In this document: piece after piece, positions 41,721 to 50,167 of the stretch
Layout: each line of letters begins with the position of its first letter
Numbering within the stretch: position 1 is the first letter of the stretch
NCBI GenBank assembly: GCA_964251665.1
Contig: CAXUKO010000004.1
Span: forward strand, 124,001-188,000
Direction: 5' to 3'
DNA: 64,000 nt
DNA from: JBBQLG01 sp964251665
GTDB lineage: Bacteria > Bacteroidota > Bacteroidia > Cytophagales > Spirosomataceae
Translations under genes and position numbers: made by a program
The notes under the pieces: model-generated
What the model was told of the DNA's origin: nothing
The model's database searches: none
Seen by the model: the letters and a program-made list of their open reading frames with translations, nothing else

Positions 41721-44096
41721 ATGCGATTACTCCTTTTGCTGCTTATCACTCAGTCCTGCTTCTCCCAGTCTGCCGAAACTCTGTCCGCTACCGGCCTGCA
41801 AAAGCCCGTCGAAATCGTTCGGGATCGCTGGGGCATCAACCACATCTACGCACAGAATGAGCACGATTTGTTTTTCGCGCAGGGCTATTCTGCGGCTCAG
41901 GACCGCTTGTTTCAACTCGAAATCTGGCGTCGGCAGGCCACCGGAACCGTAGCCGAACTGCTTGGGCCGAAGGAGATAAAGCGCGATATCGGCACCCGGC
42001 TGTTCCGGTTTCGGTCGCCCGCCAGCCTCGATCAGGAGTTAAACCACTACCACCCGCATGGGGCACTTATCGTTCGGGCGTTTGTCGATGGGATCAACGC
42101 CTACATTCGCCAGGCACTCAAAACACCCGAAACCCTGCCGTTTGAGTTCAAAACGCTCAATACAAAACCCGGCTTCTGGACGCCCGAAGTGGTTATCAGC
42201 CGGCACCAGGGGTTACTGGGGAACGTCCGGGATGAACTCAATAATGGGAGGTTGGTGCAGCTTATCGGCGCTCAAAAACTGCGCGACCTCTCGTGGTTTC
42301 ATCCCAGTACAAAGCCAACGGAACCCGATCTGACCCTGCATGTGAATGGCGATGAACTGTTTCAGTCCATTCTGGAGACTTATGAGGCTTTTCGACTGCC
42401 GCTGAAGTTTTCAAAAAACGATAAACGGCCGGGGGCAGCCGATGAGGAAGAAGCCGCCGTTTGGTTGGATACGGAAAAACAATACGTTGGCTCCAACAAC
42501 TGGGTCATCAACGGCACAAAATCGGCCAGTGGTTATCCCATGCTGGCCAATGATCCGCACCGCGCCCAATCGACGCCATCGCTGCGGTACTGGGTGCATC
42601 TGAACGCGCCGGGCTGGAATGTGATTGGAGCCGGTGAACCAACCTTGCCGGGTGTTTCCATTGGTCATAACGACTATGGCGCCTGGGGGCTGACTATTTT
42701 TGAGACGGATAACGAAGATTTGTATGTCTACGAAACCAACCCGAAAAACCCGAATCTGTACAAGTACAAGGGGAACTGGGTGCCGATGAAGACGCTAACG
42801 GAAACGATTCCGGTTAACGGGCCATCAGCCGTAAAAGCGGAGCTAAAATATACCCGTCATGGCCCGGTTGTGTTTGAGGATAAGGCGAATCATAAAGCCT
42901 ACGCCGTGCGGGCGGGCTGGCTCGAACCCGGTTGCGCGCCCTATCTGGCCAGTCTGCGCATGAATCAGGCCAAAAACTGGGCTGAGTTTCGCGAAGCCTG
43001 CACTTTTAGCCGTATTCCGGGAGAGAACATGATCTGGGGGGATAGAAAGGGAGTAATTGGCTGGCAGGCCGTTGGCATCTCGCCCATTCGCCGAAACTGG
43101 ACGGGGTTAGTGCCGGTGCCGGGCGACGGCCGGTTCGAGTGGGCGGGCTATTTGCCGATCAAACAACTCCCGAATAAGCTAAACCCCGCCGAGGGCTACG
43201 TCGCTACCGCCAATAATAACTTAACGCCCCCTGACTTTCCGCACCGGGATGCAATCGGCTGGACCTGGGCAAGCCCCGTGCGGGCGCACCGGATTGAGGA
43301 GGTACTGGCCAATGGGCAACGCAAAACCCTGGTCGATCTGATGAAGCTACAGGCCGATTACCTGTCTATCCCCGCCCGGACGCTGGTTCCGCTGCTGGCG
43401 AACCTGTCATCGCCGGATACAAAGACGGAGCAGGCCCTGAGTTATCTCCGGCGCTGGGACTACCAGTTAAGCCCTGAATCGGTGGCTGCTTCCATTTATG
43501 TGGCCTGGGAGGGGCAGTTGAAGCAGGCCGTTTATGAGCAGAGCGTACCGCCCAATGCCCGCCGGTATCTGAAAAGCCTGCCCAGTAAGCGGGTGATCGA
43601 CTGGCTGGTAACGCCCGCGCCGGTCGGCAACAATGCTGATCCGCTCGAAACCCGCGATAATCTGTTATTAAGTTGCCTTACCAAAGCGGTGCAGGAACTA
43701 AGCGCCCGCCTTGGCGATGATCCCACCAACTGGAACTACGGGCAGCGGGCCAACAAGCACATCACCCTGACGCACCCGCTGAGTGAGTTGGTGAGCGATG
43801 AGCAGCGTACCAAAATTAACCTCGGTCCGCTGCCGCGTGGTGGATACGGCGAAACGGTTAACGCAACGGGTAATGACCTGAACCAGACGCACGGCGCTTC
43901 GTTTCGGATTTTAGTCGATACCGAAAACTGGGACAAAACGCTGGGCATCAATAACCCCGGTCAGTCGGGCAATCCCGACAGTCCGCACTACCGCGATTTA
44001 TTTGAACTCTGGGGCAGGAACGAATACTTCCCCGTCTATTTTTCCAAACAAAACGTTAAAACTGCCGGAGAGAAAACCACGATTCTGACTCCATAG
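41721..44096 (+). CDS. Penicillin acylase-family N-terminal nucleophile hydrolase
   Basis: The start at 41721 gives a signal peptide (MRLLLLLLITQSCFSQ) and a 791-residue precursor; the longer frame begins inside a palindrome and is rejected. The alpha-chain-like part has VEIVRDRWGINHIYAQNEHDLFFAQGY. The autocatalytic cleavage site is GSNNWVI, whose Ser258 would become the N-terminal nucleophile. The beta-chain has SASGYPMLANDPH. Such enzymes hydrolyse amide bonds of acylated amines and homoserine lactones; the actual substrate cannot be read from sequence. Confidence 0.88.
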   Translation: MRLLLLLLITQSCFSQSAETLSATGLQKPVEIVRDRWGINHIYAQNEHDLFFAQGYSAAQDRLFQLEIWRRQATGTVAELLGPKEIKRDIGTRLFRFRSPASLDQELNHYHPHGALIVRAFVDGINAYIRQALKTPETLPFEFKTLNTKPGFWTPEVVISRHQGLLGNVRDELNNGRLVQLIGAQKLRDLSWFHPSTKPTEPDLTLHVNGDELFQSILETYEAFRLPLKFSKNDKRPGAADEEEAAVWLDTEKQYVGSNNWVINGTKSASGYPMLANDPHRAQSTPSLRYWVHLNAPGWNVIGAGEPTLPGVSIGHNDYGAWGLTIFETDNEDLYVYETNPKNPNLYKYKGNWVPMKTLTETIPVNGPSAVKAELKYTRHGPVVFEDKANHKAYAVRAGWLEPGCAPYLASLRMNQAKNWAEFREACTFSRIPGENMIWGDRKGVIGWQAVGISPIRRNWTGLVPVPGDGRFEWAGYLPIKQLPNKLNPAEGYVATANNNLTPPDFPHRDAIGWTWASPVRAHRIEEVLANGQRKTLVDLMKLQADYLSIPARTLVPLLANLSSPDTKTEQALSYLRRWDYQLSPESVAASIYVAWEGQLKQAVYEQSVPPNARRYLKSLPSKRVIDWLVTPAPVGNNADPLETRDNLLLSCLTKAVQELSARLGDDPTNWNYGQRANKHITLTHPLSELVSDEQRTKINLGPLPRGGYGETVNATGNDLNQTHGASFRILVDTENWDKTLGINNPGQSGNPDSPHYRDLFELWGRNEYFPVYFSKQNVKTAGEKTTILTP

Positions 44097-44111
44097 GTTG
44101 TAAAGACCGAG

Positions 44112-44155
44112 TTTTTATCATGACACCGGCCACCAAGTCGGTGTCATGATAAAAA
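44112..44155. terminator. bidirectional terminator between convergent genes
   Basis: Perfect 17-base arms TTTTTATCATGACACCG and CGGTGTCATGATAAAAA with a ten-base loop lie between the penicillin acylase and LLM oxidoreductase stops. Confidence 0.85.
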
Positions 44156-44165
44156 CATTTACTGA

Positions 44166-45212
44166 TTACACCTCCTGCGATTCCAATTCCCGCAAACGGT
44201 TACTGTCAGACGTGAGTATTTCTGCCGCCAGCCGTTCCCGTACCTGCGCCGTCAGTTCGAGCGAGTGTAACCGGGCCTGATGGTCGTACATCATACCGGT
44301 GGTGATAAGCTCATCGGCCTGGGTCTGGGCGATAAAACGGGTTAAGCCGCGCTGTACCGTGTCGGGTGAACCAACGATTGAATAACGCAGAGCATGGTCG
44401 ACACCCGTTTTTTCGGCTGGATGACACAAGGCATCAATATCATCTACCGGTGGTGCCAACTGACTGGATACACCGCGCCGGATGTTGATAAACTGCTGCT
44501 GCACGGAGGTAAACAACCGCTGCGCTTCCCGGTCAGTGTCGGCCGCGAAGACATTGACCGCTACCATCACGTAGGGCTTCTCTAACGTTTCCGATGGCGT
44601 AAACCGACTGCGGTAAATCTGTAGCGCGTTCATCAGGTTATCGGGCGCAAAGTGCGAGGCAAACGCAAACGGCAGACCCAGCATAGCCGCCAGCTGCGCG
44701 CCAAATAAACTGGAGCCCAGAATCCAGACGGGCACGTTTAGACCGGCTCCCGGCATGGCTTTCACCGACTGTCCCGGTTCGGCTGGTTTAAAATAATGCT
44801 GTAATTCCAGCACATCCTGCGGGAAGGTATCGGCATTGGTCATGTCCCGGCGGAGGGCACGGGCCGTAACCTGATCGGAGCCCGGGGCACGGCCAACGCC
44901 GAGGTCGATCCGGCCGGGATAGAGCGTTTCCAGGGTACCAAACTGCTCGGCAATCACCAGCGGGGAGTGATTAGGCAGCATAATACCGCCCGAGCCCACC
45001 CGAATCGTTTTGGTGCCGCCCGCTATATGGCCAATAACGACCGAGGTAGCGGCACTGGCAATGCCAGTCATATTATGGTGTTCGGCCAGCCAATACCGGT
45101 TATAACCCAACTTTTCGGCATGTTGAGCCAGATCGAGCGAGTTGGCAAGGGCCTGTGCGGCTGTGCTGCCAGCCGCAATAGGGGCGAGGTCGAGAATTGA
45201 AAAGGGAATCAT
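44166..45212 (-). CDS. LLM-class flavin-dependent oxidoreductase
   Basis: The start at 45212 (MIPFSILDLAPI) gives 348 residues, usual for single-component luciferase-like monooxygenases of the LLM group. The family marks are HAEKLGYNRYWLAEHHNM, GSGGIMLPNHSPLVIAEQFG and TLYPGRIDLGVGRAPG. Oxidation of an unidentified substrate with FMN and oxygen is expected. It lies 44 bases downstream of the ArsR-type gene on the same strand, so cotranscription and ArsR control are likely. Confidence 0.88.
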   Translation of the reverse strand: MIPFSILDLAPIAAGSTAAQALANSLDLAQHAEKLGYNRYWLAEHHNMTGIASAATSVVIGHIAGGTKTIRVGSGGIMLPNHSPLVIAEQFGTLETLYPGRIDLGVGRAPGSDQVTARALRRDMTNADTFPQDVLELQHYFKPAEPGQSVKAMPGAGLNVPVWILGSSLFGAQLAAMLGLPFAFASHFAPDNLMNALQIYRSRFTPSETLEKPYVMVAVNVFAADTDREAQRLFTSVQQQFINIRRGVSSQLAPPVDDIDALCHPAEKTGVDHALRYSIVGSPDTVQRGLTRFIAQTQADELITTGMMYDHQARLHSLELTAQVRERLAAEILTSDSNRLRELESQEV

Positions 45213-45256
45213 ACGTTGTTGCTTAATTGGGTAGTTCGCTGCATCCCGAAAGGCAG

Positions 45257-45553
45257 TTACAGCGATGATTGTATCTGTTGAGCCAATGCCAGAATGTTGG
45301 CTTCGTTTCTTTTGTAATAGGTCCACTGCCCGATTCGGGTAGCTTCTACTAAACCGGCCCGCTGTAGAATGGCCAGATGGGTAGACGCTGTTGAGGCCGA
45401 CAAACCGGCCTTCCGTTGAATGTACCCGACACAAACGCCCGCATTAGTACTTTCAGATGTGTCAGAAGCCGGGAAATGCGTTTCCGGTTCCTTAAGCCAC
45501 GCTAAGATGTTAAGTCGTACATCACTGGCTAAGGCTTTAAATACGTCGCGCAT
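45257..45553 (-). CDS. ArsR-family winged-helix repressor
   Basis: A 98-residue DNA-binding protein with KALASDVRLNILAWLKEPE, then the recognition helix in AGLSASTASTHLAILQRAGLVEATRIGQWTYYKRNE, the standard ArsR winged-helix pattern. Cys residues (VCVGYIQRK) are near the N-terminal part, but no clear CxC metal site is seen. Upstream inverted repeats (45557-45594) are likely operators. It precedes the LLM oxidoreductase. Confidence 0.85.
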   Translation of the reverse strand: MRDVFKALASDVRLNILAWLKEPETHFPASDTSESTNAGVCVGYIQRKAGLSASTASTHLAILQRAGLVEATRIGQWTYYKRNEANILALAQQIQSSL

Positions 45554-45556
45554 GAT

Positions 45557-45594
45557 TTAGCGTAGTTTTTTGCATTTCGCTAAATAACGAAATG
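45557..45594 (-). promoter_or_regulatory. candidate ArsR operator (overlapping inverted repeats)
   Basis: CATTTCG (45573-45579) and CGAAATG (45588-45594) pair across eight bases. TTAGCG (45557-45562) and CGCTAA (45578-45583) form a second, overlapping repeat. The region lies directly upstream of the ArsR start, the usual autoregulatory position. Confidence 0.5.
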
Positions 45595-45603
45595 GTGGGA
45601 AAA

Positions 45604-45673
45604 ACAGTTTCCTTCCCTGAGCAGGCGACTTAAGTTCGGGACGCGTAGTCGCCTGCTCAGGGAAGGAAACTGT
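45604..45673. repeat. palindrome with interrupted centre, TTCCCTGAGC/GACTTAAGTC family (copy 3)
   Basis: Perfect 27-base arms (45604-45630, 45647-45673, with TTCCCTGAGCAGGCGACT) enclose a 16-base loop TAAGTTCGGGACGCGT. It resembles copies 1 and 2 with about 14 bases inserted in the centre. It lies between the ArsR start and the GIN-like gene stop. Confidence 0.85.
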
Positions 45674-45687
45674 GCAGAAAGGTTGCT

Positions 45688-46380
45688 TTATTTAATCTTT
45701 GCCAGCAAAGCGCCCGGTAACAGCAGTGTAGCCGCGCTGTCGGCGTGTAGGGTAAGCGCTGTAAAGGCTGTTTGACCGACCAGGAAACTGGCCTTGTCTT
45801 TAAGCGTTATGGTAGCCTGAGCGACTGTATTTTTGTCTTCGGCGCTCAACAACCCGCTGCTCATCAGACTGGCCTGTAGAGAGTTGATTCGGTTATCGGC
45901 CAGTGCAAAAGCACCTTTTGGGCCAAGCTGAGTGAGCGTCAGATTCGCTACGTTCCAGTTGGCTACTTTACAGGTAGCCCGCTCAACCAGAACCGCCTGT
46001 AGCATTGGCGTCGTAACAACCACAGCAGGCCTGATTCCGTGGGCATCACCTGCGTGTAGTTCATCGTATTCGGTGTCGGGATAGCTGAGTTTATACCGGA
46101 CGAGCAACGTATCGCCAATGGTTCGATAGGATACTTCGGCCTGATGTTCAGGCTGGATGCGCAGGATGGGGGAGACGCCCGGTTGTACCAAAAAGCGTTC
46201 GCCCTGATCCCCTACCAGTTTCAGCACCCGGAATGCGGGCAGCGCCTGTTTAGTGAATTGAGCAAAGGGATCGCTATGATCAAGCTGATCGTACTGTTGC
46301 CGGAATGACCAGCCTGCTCCAATCATGGTGAGCAGGACGGCAACGGCAATACCAATGAGTAGTTTGATACTTGTTTTCAT
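45688..46380 (-). CDS. GIN-domain-like exported protein at the end of the ABC operon
   Basis: The ATG at 46380 gives about 230 residues with an N-terminal membrane anchor or signal (KTSIKLLIGIAVAVLLTMIGA). The later part has repeated short strands (NWNVANLTLTQLGP, ADNRINSLQASLMSSG, LTLHADSAATLLLPG) like the DUF2807/GIN-type beta-helix proteins of Bacteroidota. It is the last gene of the run ATPase, permease, GntR regulator, GIN protein, with a 13-base gap to the regulator. Its function is unknown; the context suggests a link to the transporter's envelope role. Confidence 0.6.
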   Translation of the reverse strand: MKTSIKLLIGIAVAVLLTMIGAGWSFRQQYDQLDHSDPFAQFTKQALPAFRVLKLVGDQGERFLVQPGVSPILRIQPEHQAEVSYRTIGDTLLVRYKLSYPDTEYDELHAGDAHGIRPAVVVTTPMLQAVLVERATCKVANWNVANLTLTQLGPKGAFALADNRINSLQASLMSSGLLSAEDKNTVAQATITLKDKASFLVGQTAFTALTLHADSAATLLLPGALLAKIK

Positions 46381-46393
46381 CACCAAGTCGGTT

Positions 46394-46780
46394 TTAGTTG
46401 GAAAGGGAGGCCGGGTATTCCTGTTGCAGAAAGGTCTGATAACGCTGTTCTATCTCATCCAGCCCAATATTGAGCAGGTACAGGTTGCGGAAGAAATCGG
46501 GCAAAGCCGTTTCCAGAAACTGCTCCCGGCGTAAGACCCGAACGCGTTCAACGGCATCGTCGGCGGCAAAATAACCGAGACCGCGCTTGTTATAAATCAC
46601 CTCTTTCTGTTGCAGATACTCATACGTCCGCACCACCGTATTGGGGTTCACTTCCAGTTCAACACCGAGGTCGCGCACCGATGGAATCCGTTCGCCCGGT
46701 GGCCATTTGCCCAGTAGAATCTGCTCGCTGACGTACTCCGCGATTTGCAGATAGATGGCTTGTTTATCTTTAAAATCCAT
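46394..46780 (-). CDS. GntR-family regulator (YtrA type)
   Basis: A 128-residue protein whose start at 46780 (MDFKDKQAIYLQIAEYV) is two bases from the permease stop. The winged helix is seen in GERIPSVRDLGVELEVNPNTVVRTYEYLQ. A short C-terminal helical region follows instead of a large ligand domain, as in the YtrA subfamily. These regulators usually repress a neighbouring ABC transporter operon. A candidate operator with the expected GTGTA/TACAC half-sites lies at the operon promoter. Confidence 0.88.
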   Translation of the reverse strand: MDFKDKQAIYLQIAEYVSEQILLGKWPPGERIPSVRDLGVELEVNPNTVVRTYEYLQQKEVIYNKRGLGYFAADDAVERVRVLRREQFLETALPDFFRNLYLLNIGLDEIEQRYQTFLQQEYPASLSN

Positions 46781-46782
46781 GA

Positions 46783-47589
46783 TCAGCGTTCGATTTCGTT
46801 GAAACGGATGCGGGCCGTAAGCCACAACGCACCCAATAGAAGCCAGGGAAAGATGTACTTGATAAAGTCGGGTGCGGGAAGTCTGGTGGCTCCTGAATAC
46901 TGACCTTTAGGGGATACATAGAGATCGCCCATCAGGAAAAAACTGCTGACATGCGCTTCCAGACCAGGGAAATAGGCACTCACGACGTAATTGTACACGA
47001 GCGATGGCCCAACGAACAAGCAGAATAACAATACGGTATTCTTGACAAATACACTCTGTCGGAAAAACAGCGAACTCAATAGCCCAAGCACGGCTACCAG
47101 TAAAAGGGCATAACTCATCGAAGCGATGTCTTTTACCCGCTCGCCGGGCTTATGCAGTATTTCGGAGTAGTAATGGTTGCCAGTTGCTGGGAGCCGACTA
47201 TTCGCAATCTGAAGAAACAGCGCTTCGAGAGCCATATAGAACAGGCTATACCCCGCAATAAACACGACGAAATACAGCACCGCTACCATAAACTTCTCCG
47301 TCCGCGAAGCAGGCAGCATCAGGTAGAGCAAGGCGGAATTTTGATCATGCAGGATACTGACAAGGTGAATGCTTAGCAGACTGACTGTTATAAACGACAG
47401 AATAATGAAGTACGGAACGTTGTTTCGGACAGTGCCTTGGTCGTAGCCATTAATCAGCAACACCCGCCCTAAGAGGAGGGTTGTGAAAATAAACAAAGCC
47501 AGTAAACCCAATGAGTACGTCCGGCCATTGGTGGCCCAAAACCAGCGGTTCAACTGCGCGAACCGGGGAAACGAAAAGGTCTGATTCAT
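46783..47589 (-). CDS. ABC transporter membrane subunit
   Basis: A 268-residue membrane protein with about six hydrophobic segments, including LGLLALFIFTTLLLGRVLL, FIILSFITVSLLSIHLVSIL and VLLFCLFVGPSLVYNYVVSA. It sits between the ATPase (six-base gap) and the GntR gene. It therefore fits the permease of a YtrBC-type exporter. The substrate (a peptide or cell-wall-related molecule in related systems) is inferred. Confidence 0.75.
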   Translation of the reverse strand: MNQTFSFPRFAQLNRWFWATNGRTYSLGLLALFIFTTLLLGRVLLINGYDQGTVRNNVPYFIILSFITVSLLSIHLVSILHDQNSALLYLMLPASRTEKFMVAVLYFVVFIAGYSLFYMALEALFLQIANSRLPATGNHYYSEILHKPGERVKDIASMSYALLLVAVLGLLSSLFFRQSVFVKNTVLLFCLFVGPSLVYNYVVSAYFPGLEAHVSSFFLMGDLYVSPKGQYSGATRLPAPDFIKYIFPWLLLGALWLTARIRFNEIER

Positions 47590-47594
47590 GGTGG

Positions 47595-48431
47595 TTAGTC
47601 GTTGAAAAGTTTACGGACACGCTCGCGGCTATTGATTACAGCATTGAAAAGCCGTTCCAGATCGACCTTTGTGTCTTCCTGGGCCGGGTTCTCCATCACT
47701 ACCGTATACCCCCGCAGCGATGGCTCGGCGTAAATCACTCGTTCGTCCTGCTCCACGCTGGTCAGGGTGCTGAAGCGCAGCCGCTCGGCAATGGTTTCCA
47801 GCGAGTGATGCAATAGAATTTCGCTTTCATCCAGGATGACCACAGAGTCGATGAGGTTATCCAGATCCCGCACCTGATGCGTAGAAATCAGCACCGTCCG
47901 GTTTTCGTCTAAAGCCGACGATACGACCTTCCGAAACTGGCTTTTTGAAGGAATATCCAGGCCATTGGTTGGCTCGTCCATAATCAGGGTTTTGGTATTG
48001 GCAGCCAGACCAAAACTGATAAGGACTTTTTTCTTCTGCCCGTACGACATCGCTGTTAGGGTCTGATCGGTCGGTACGTCAAACTCGGTCAGGTGCCGCC
48101 GAAACTGCTGCTCACTGAAATTCGGGTAAAAAGGCCCCATCGTACGAATGAAGCGGTCAAGCGGAACAGGGGGCAGGTAGATTTCTTCGGGCAGGAAGTA
48201 AATGTCCTGCAAAAAGGCAGGTTGCCGTTTCTTCGGCTCGTGATCCAATACGTGCACACTGCCGCTGACGGGAAACAACAAGCCGGCCATCAGGCGCAGC
48301 AAACTGGATTTACCGGCTCCGTTCCGTCCTAGCAAGCCGTAAATATGGCCGGGCGGCAGATTCAGTGTCAGGCTCTCGAACAGGAGCTTGTTCCGGTTAT
48401 AGCCGAACGACACATTCCGAATAGTGATCAT
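47595..48431 (-). CDS. ABC transporter ATP-binding protein
   Basis: A 278-residue ATPase with Walker A GLLGRNGAGKSSLLRLMAG (about residues 34-52) and a degenerate signature MSYGQKKKVLISFGLA, where the usual LSGGQ becomes MSYGQ. Walker B is LIMDEPTNGLD and the switch His is in VLISTHQVRDLD. A C-terminal extension of about 60 residues follows. It is the first gene of the ATPase-permease-GntR-GIN operon and has a strong promoter and candidate operator directly upstream. Confidence 0.93.
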   Translation of the reverse strand: MITIRNVSFGYNRNKLLFESLTLNLPPGHIYGLLGRNGAGKSSLLRLMAGLLFPVSGSVHVLDHEPKKRQPAFLQDIYFLPEEIYLPPVPLDRFIRTMGPFYPNFSEQQFRRHLTEFDVPTDQTLTAMSYGQKKKVLISFGLAANTKTLIMDEPTNGLDIPSKSQFRKVVSSALDENRTVLISTHQVRDLDNLIDSVVILDESEILLHHSLETIAERLRFSTLTSVEQDERVIYAEPSLRGYTVVMENPAQEDTKVDLERLFNAVINSRERVRKLFND

Positions 48432-48446
48432 GTGTTTTATTGTTAT

Positions 48447-48470
48447 GGTGTAATAGGTAACTAATACACT
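48447..48470 (-). promoter_or_regulatory. candidate YtrA-type operator
   Basis: On the minus strand AGTGTA, 12 bases, TACACC: near the AGTGTA-13-TACACT half-sites I recall for Bacillus YtrA. The palindrome extends to GTGTATTAG/CTATTACAC with one mismatch. It lies directly after the -7 box, over the expected transcription start. Confidence 0.55.
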
Positions 48471-48471
48471 A

Positions 48472-48501
48472 CAAATGTACTAATTGATTTGAGAATGTCA
48501 A
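48472..48501 (-). promoter_or_regulatory. promoter of the GntR/ABC operon (TTG-N19-TACATTTG)
   Basis: Read on the minus strand, TTG (48499-48501), 19 bases, then TACATTTG (48472-48479) exactly match the Bacteroidota consensus. The ATPase gene starts 40 bases downstream. Confidence 0.75.
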
Positions 48502-48532
48502 GTGGGTGCAAAAAAATAGTTACCGATGCTGA

Positions 48533-49432
48533 TCAGCTATCCCACTCCCCCCGTGCAACATACTGCACCTTCCCACCAATGCGCAGGGTTAAGGTACTGT
48601 CTGTCGGCCTGCTTCCGTCCAACTCAAGGAGTGAGGGGCGGTTTTGTTCGTAGCCCTGTTCCACCCGCAACTGAATGGGCGCACTACCTGAAGGTTGATT
48701 TTTAAGCAGGTAAGCCAGCAGACACGATGCCGCACTGCCCGTAGCGGGGTCCTCCACAATGGTACCGTTCTCGAGGCAGAACATTCGGGCATTAAGCTGA
48801 TTGGCAGGCGAATACGGTTCGCGGCAAAAGACATAAAACGAACTGGTCAACTGGTCGGGGCTATTGGTTTTGTGTAACTGATGGCGCAGCAGCCAGTTCG
48901 TACAGGCTGCCGCATCAAGATGTATCAACCGCATAGCATTCAGTGATCGCAGGGGAATAATAACGTAGGGCAGCCCTGTTGACACCCATTCAATGGGGTA
49001 ATCCGCATCAAGGGTGTCTTCGGGAATCTGAAGTAGTTCAGCCATCTCCGGCGGGCTGAACGACTGACCGAAATGGGGCTGAGCGGCTGTAAACCAGAAC
49101 GTGCTATCTACGGCTTCAACTCCAATTGGCCCCACGCCCAGATTTAGTGAAATGGCTGTTTTGGCTGTCTTTAGCAGGTGATGGGTGATTACATACGCCG
49201 TACCCAGCGCGGGATGGCCCGCAAAGGGAACTTCGTATTCGGGCGTAAAAATTCGGACGTCAAACCCCGTTTCGACGGAGCCGCCTGTTATAAATGTTGT
49301 TTCCGGAAAGTTAATCTCCCGCGCCAGTTGCAGCATCTGACCGTCGGTCAACCCACCCGCGTCGGTAAAGACACAAAGCTGATTACCGGCGTAGCGGGTC
49401 TCGGCAAAAACATCGACGATATAAAAAGTCAT
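48533..49432 (-). CDS. PhzF-family isomerase
   Basis: About 299 residues. The start at 49432 (MTFYIVDVF) is chosen because the longer frame begins with MPHHWAT, which is repeat sequence shared with the transposase gene upstream. The catalytic Glu is in INFPETTFI (about residue 43), and DPATGSAASCLLAYLL near residue 225 is the PhzF signature. PhzF-fold proteins isomerise small acids; most of those outside phenazine clusters have unknown substrates. A REP-like element lies immediately upstream. Confidence 0.87.
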   Translation of the reverse strand: MTFYIVDVFAETRYAGNQLCVFTDAGGLTDGQMLQLAREINFPETTFITGGSVETGFDVRIFTPEYEVPFAGHPALGTAYVITHHLLKTAKTAISLNLGVGPIGVEAVDSTFWFTAAQPHFGQSFSPPEMAELLQIPEDTLDADYPIEWVSTGLPYVIIPLRSLNAMRLIHLDAAACTNWLLRHQLHKTNSPDQLTSSFYVFCREPYSPANQLNARMFCLENGTIVEDPATGSAASCLLAYLLKNQPSGSAPIQLRVEQGYEQNRPSLLELDGSRPTDSTLTLRIGGKVQYVARGEWDS

Positions 49433-49448
49433 GAGTAGTTCGGTTCGT

Positions 49449-49541
49449 GTAGCCCAGTGGTGCGGCATTCGGACGCCTACGTCTGGTTGTCGATTATTTA
49501 CTAAGCTACCGGCTACAACCAGACGCCTACGTCTGGGCTAC
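49449..49541. repeat. REP-like palindromic element, 3' side of the transposase
   Basis: It begins GTAGCCCAGTGGTGCGGCAT and ends GGGCTAC, with a 24-base loop holding CTAAGCTACCGGCT. The inner stem TACGTCTGGTTGT/ACAACCAGAC is shared with the element at 50168. The right arm is shortened and contains its own palindrome CCAGACGCCTACGTCTGG. GTAG at both ends resembles the tetranucleotide that RAYT proteins recognise. Confidence 0.85.
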
Positions 49542-49544
49542 ATC

Positions 49545-50156
49545 TCATTCTACTACATAACTGTACGGCCAATCCGCCCAGTTTTCAATCAGCCCAGCCT
49601 TAACCGGATTATTCAGGATGTACGCTACGATCCTGTCGAACTCCTGATTGCTCCGCACAACATGGTCATAACTTACGGGTTGCCAAAAGGACTGGCCGGT
49701 TCGATTCAAAAGTTCATTGGCTTTGCGTGCCGTAAATCCTTTTAGCGACTGCATTACCGTAGCAAACGCTTTCGTTTCAGTCTCGATAGTCAGGAGCAGG
49801 TGAACGTGATTCGACATAATACAATAAGCGTGCAGGGTAAAATTGCGGCCATTGGGCTGTTTAATTGCATCAGCTACCAGTCTGGCTACGGCTGGTTCCT
49901 GTAACCAGTGATGGCCAGTTTCGCATGTATCAAGGCAGTTATCGAACCGGGCGAACTGCCGTTTGTGATTGTCTGCACGGGCTTTCTCGCGAGCAGCCGG
50001 GTCAACCTGCATGAGTTGTTTATCGACCGCTCTCCTTTCATCAATCAGTCGTTCAACCACCGCCTGGGGCAACGATCCGTGCAGCCGGAAGGTGATAAAG
50101 ATTGTTTCACCCGGTGGTAAAATATGAGGCAGGTATCGCTGGTAGTGGGTTTTCAT
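49545..50156 (-). CDS. REP-associated tyrosine transposase (RAYT, IS200-like Y1 fold)
   Basis: The start at 50156 (MKTHYQRYLPHILPPGETIF) gives 203 residues, as in RAYTs. The opening FITFRLHGSLP and the HUH motif in HAYCIMSNHVHLLL (His117 and His119) are present. The catalytic Tyr is Tyr163 in PVSYDHVVRSNQEF, followed by IVAYILNNPVKAGL, the family's C-terminal mark. All catalytic residues are intact. RAYTs cut and move short REP palindromes but not themselves. Related palindromes flank the gene on both sides (49449-49541, 50168-50279). Confidence 0.92.
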   Translation of the reverse strand: MKTHYQRYLPHILPPGETIFITFRLHGSLPQAVVERLIDERRAVDKQLMQVDPAAREKARADNHKRQFARFDNCLDTCETGHHWLQEPAVARLVADAIKQPNGRNFTLHAYCIMSNHVHLLLTIETETKAFATVMQSLKGFTARKANELLNRTGQSFWQPVSYDHVVRSNQEFDRIVAYILNNPVKAGLIENWADWPYSYVVE

Positions 50157-50167
50157 GATGGTAAGGT

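Noticed and set aside
49433..49468. An N-terminal extension MPHHWAT... for PhzF
   Set aside because: The same residues appear before the transposase gene because both extensions are translated from REP-like sequence. The family N-terminus begins at MTFYIVDVF.
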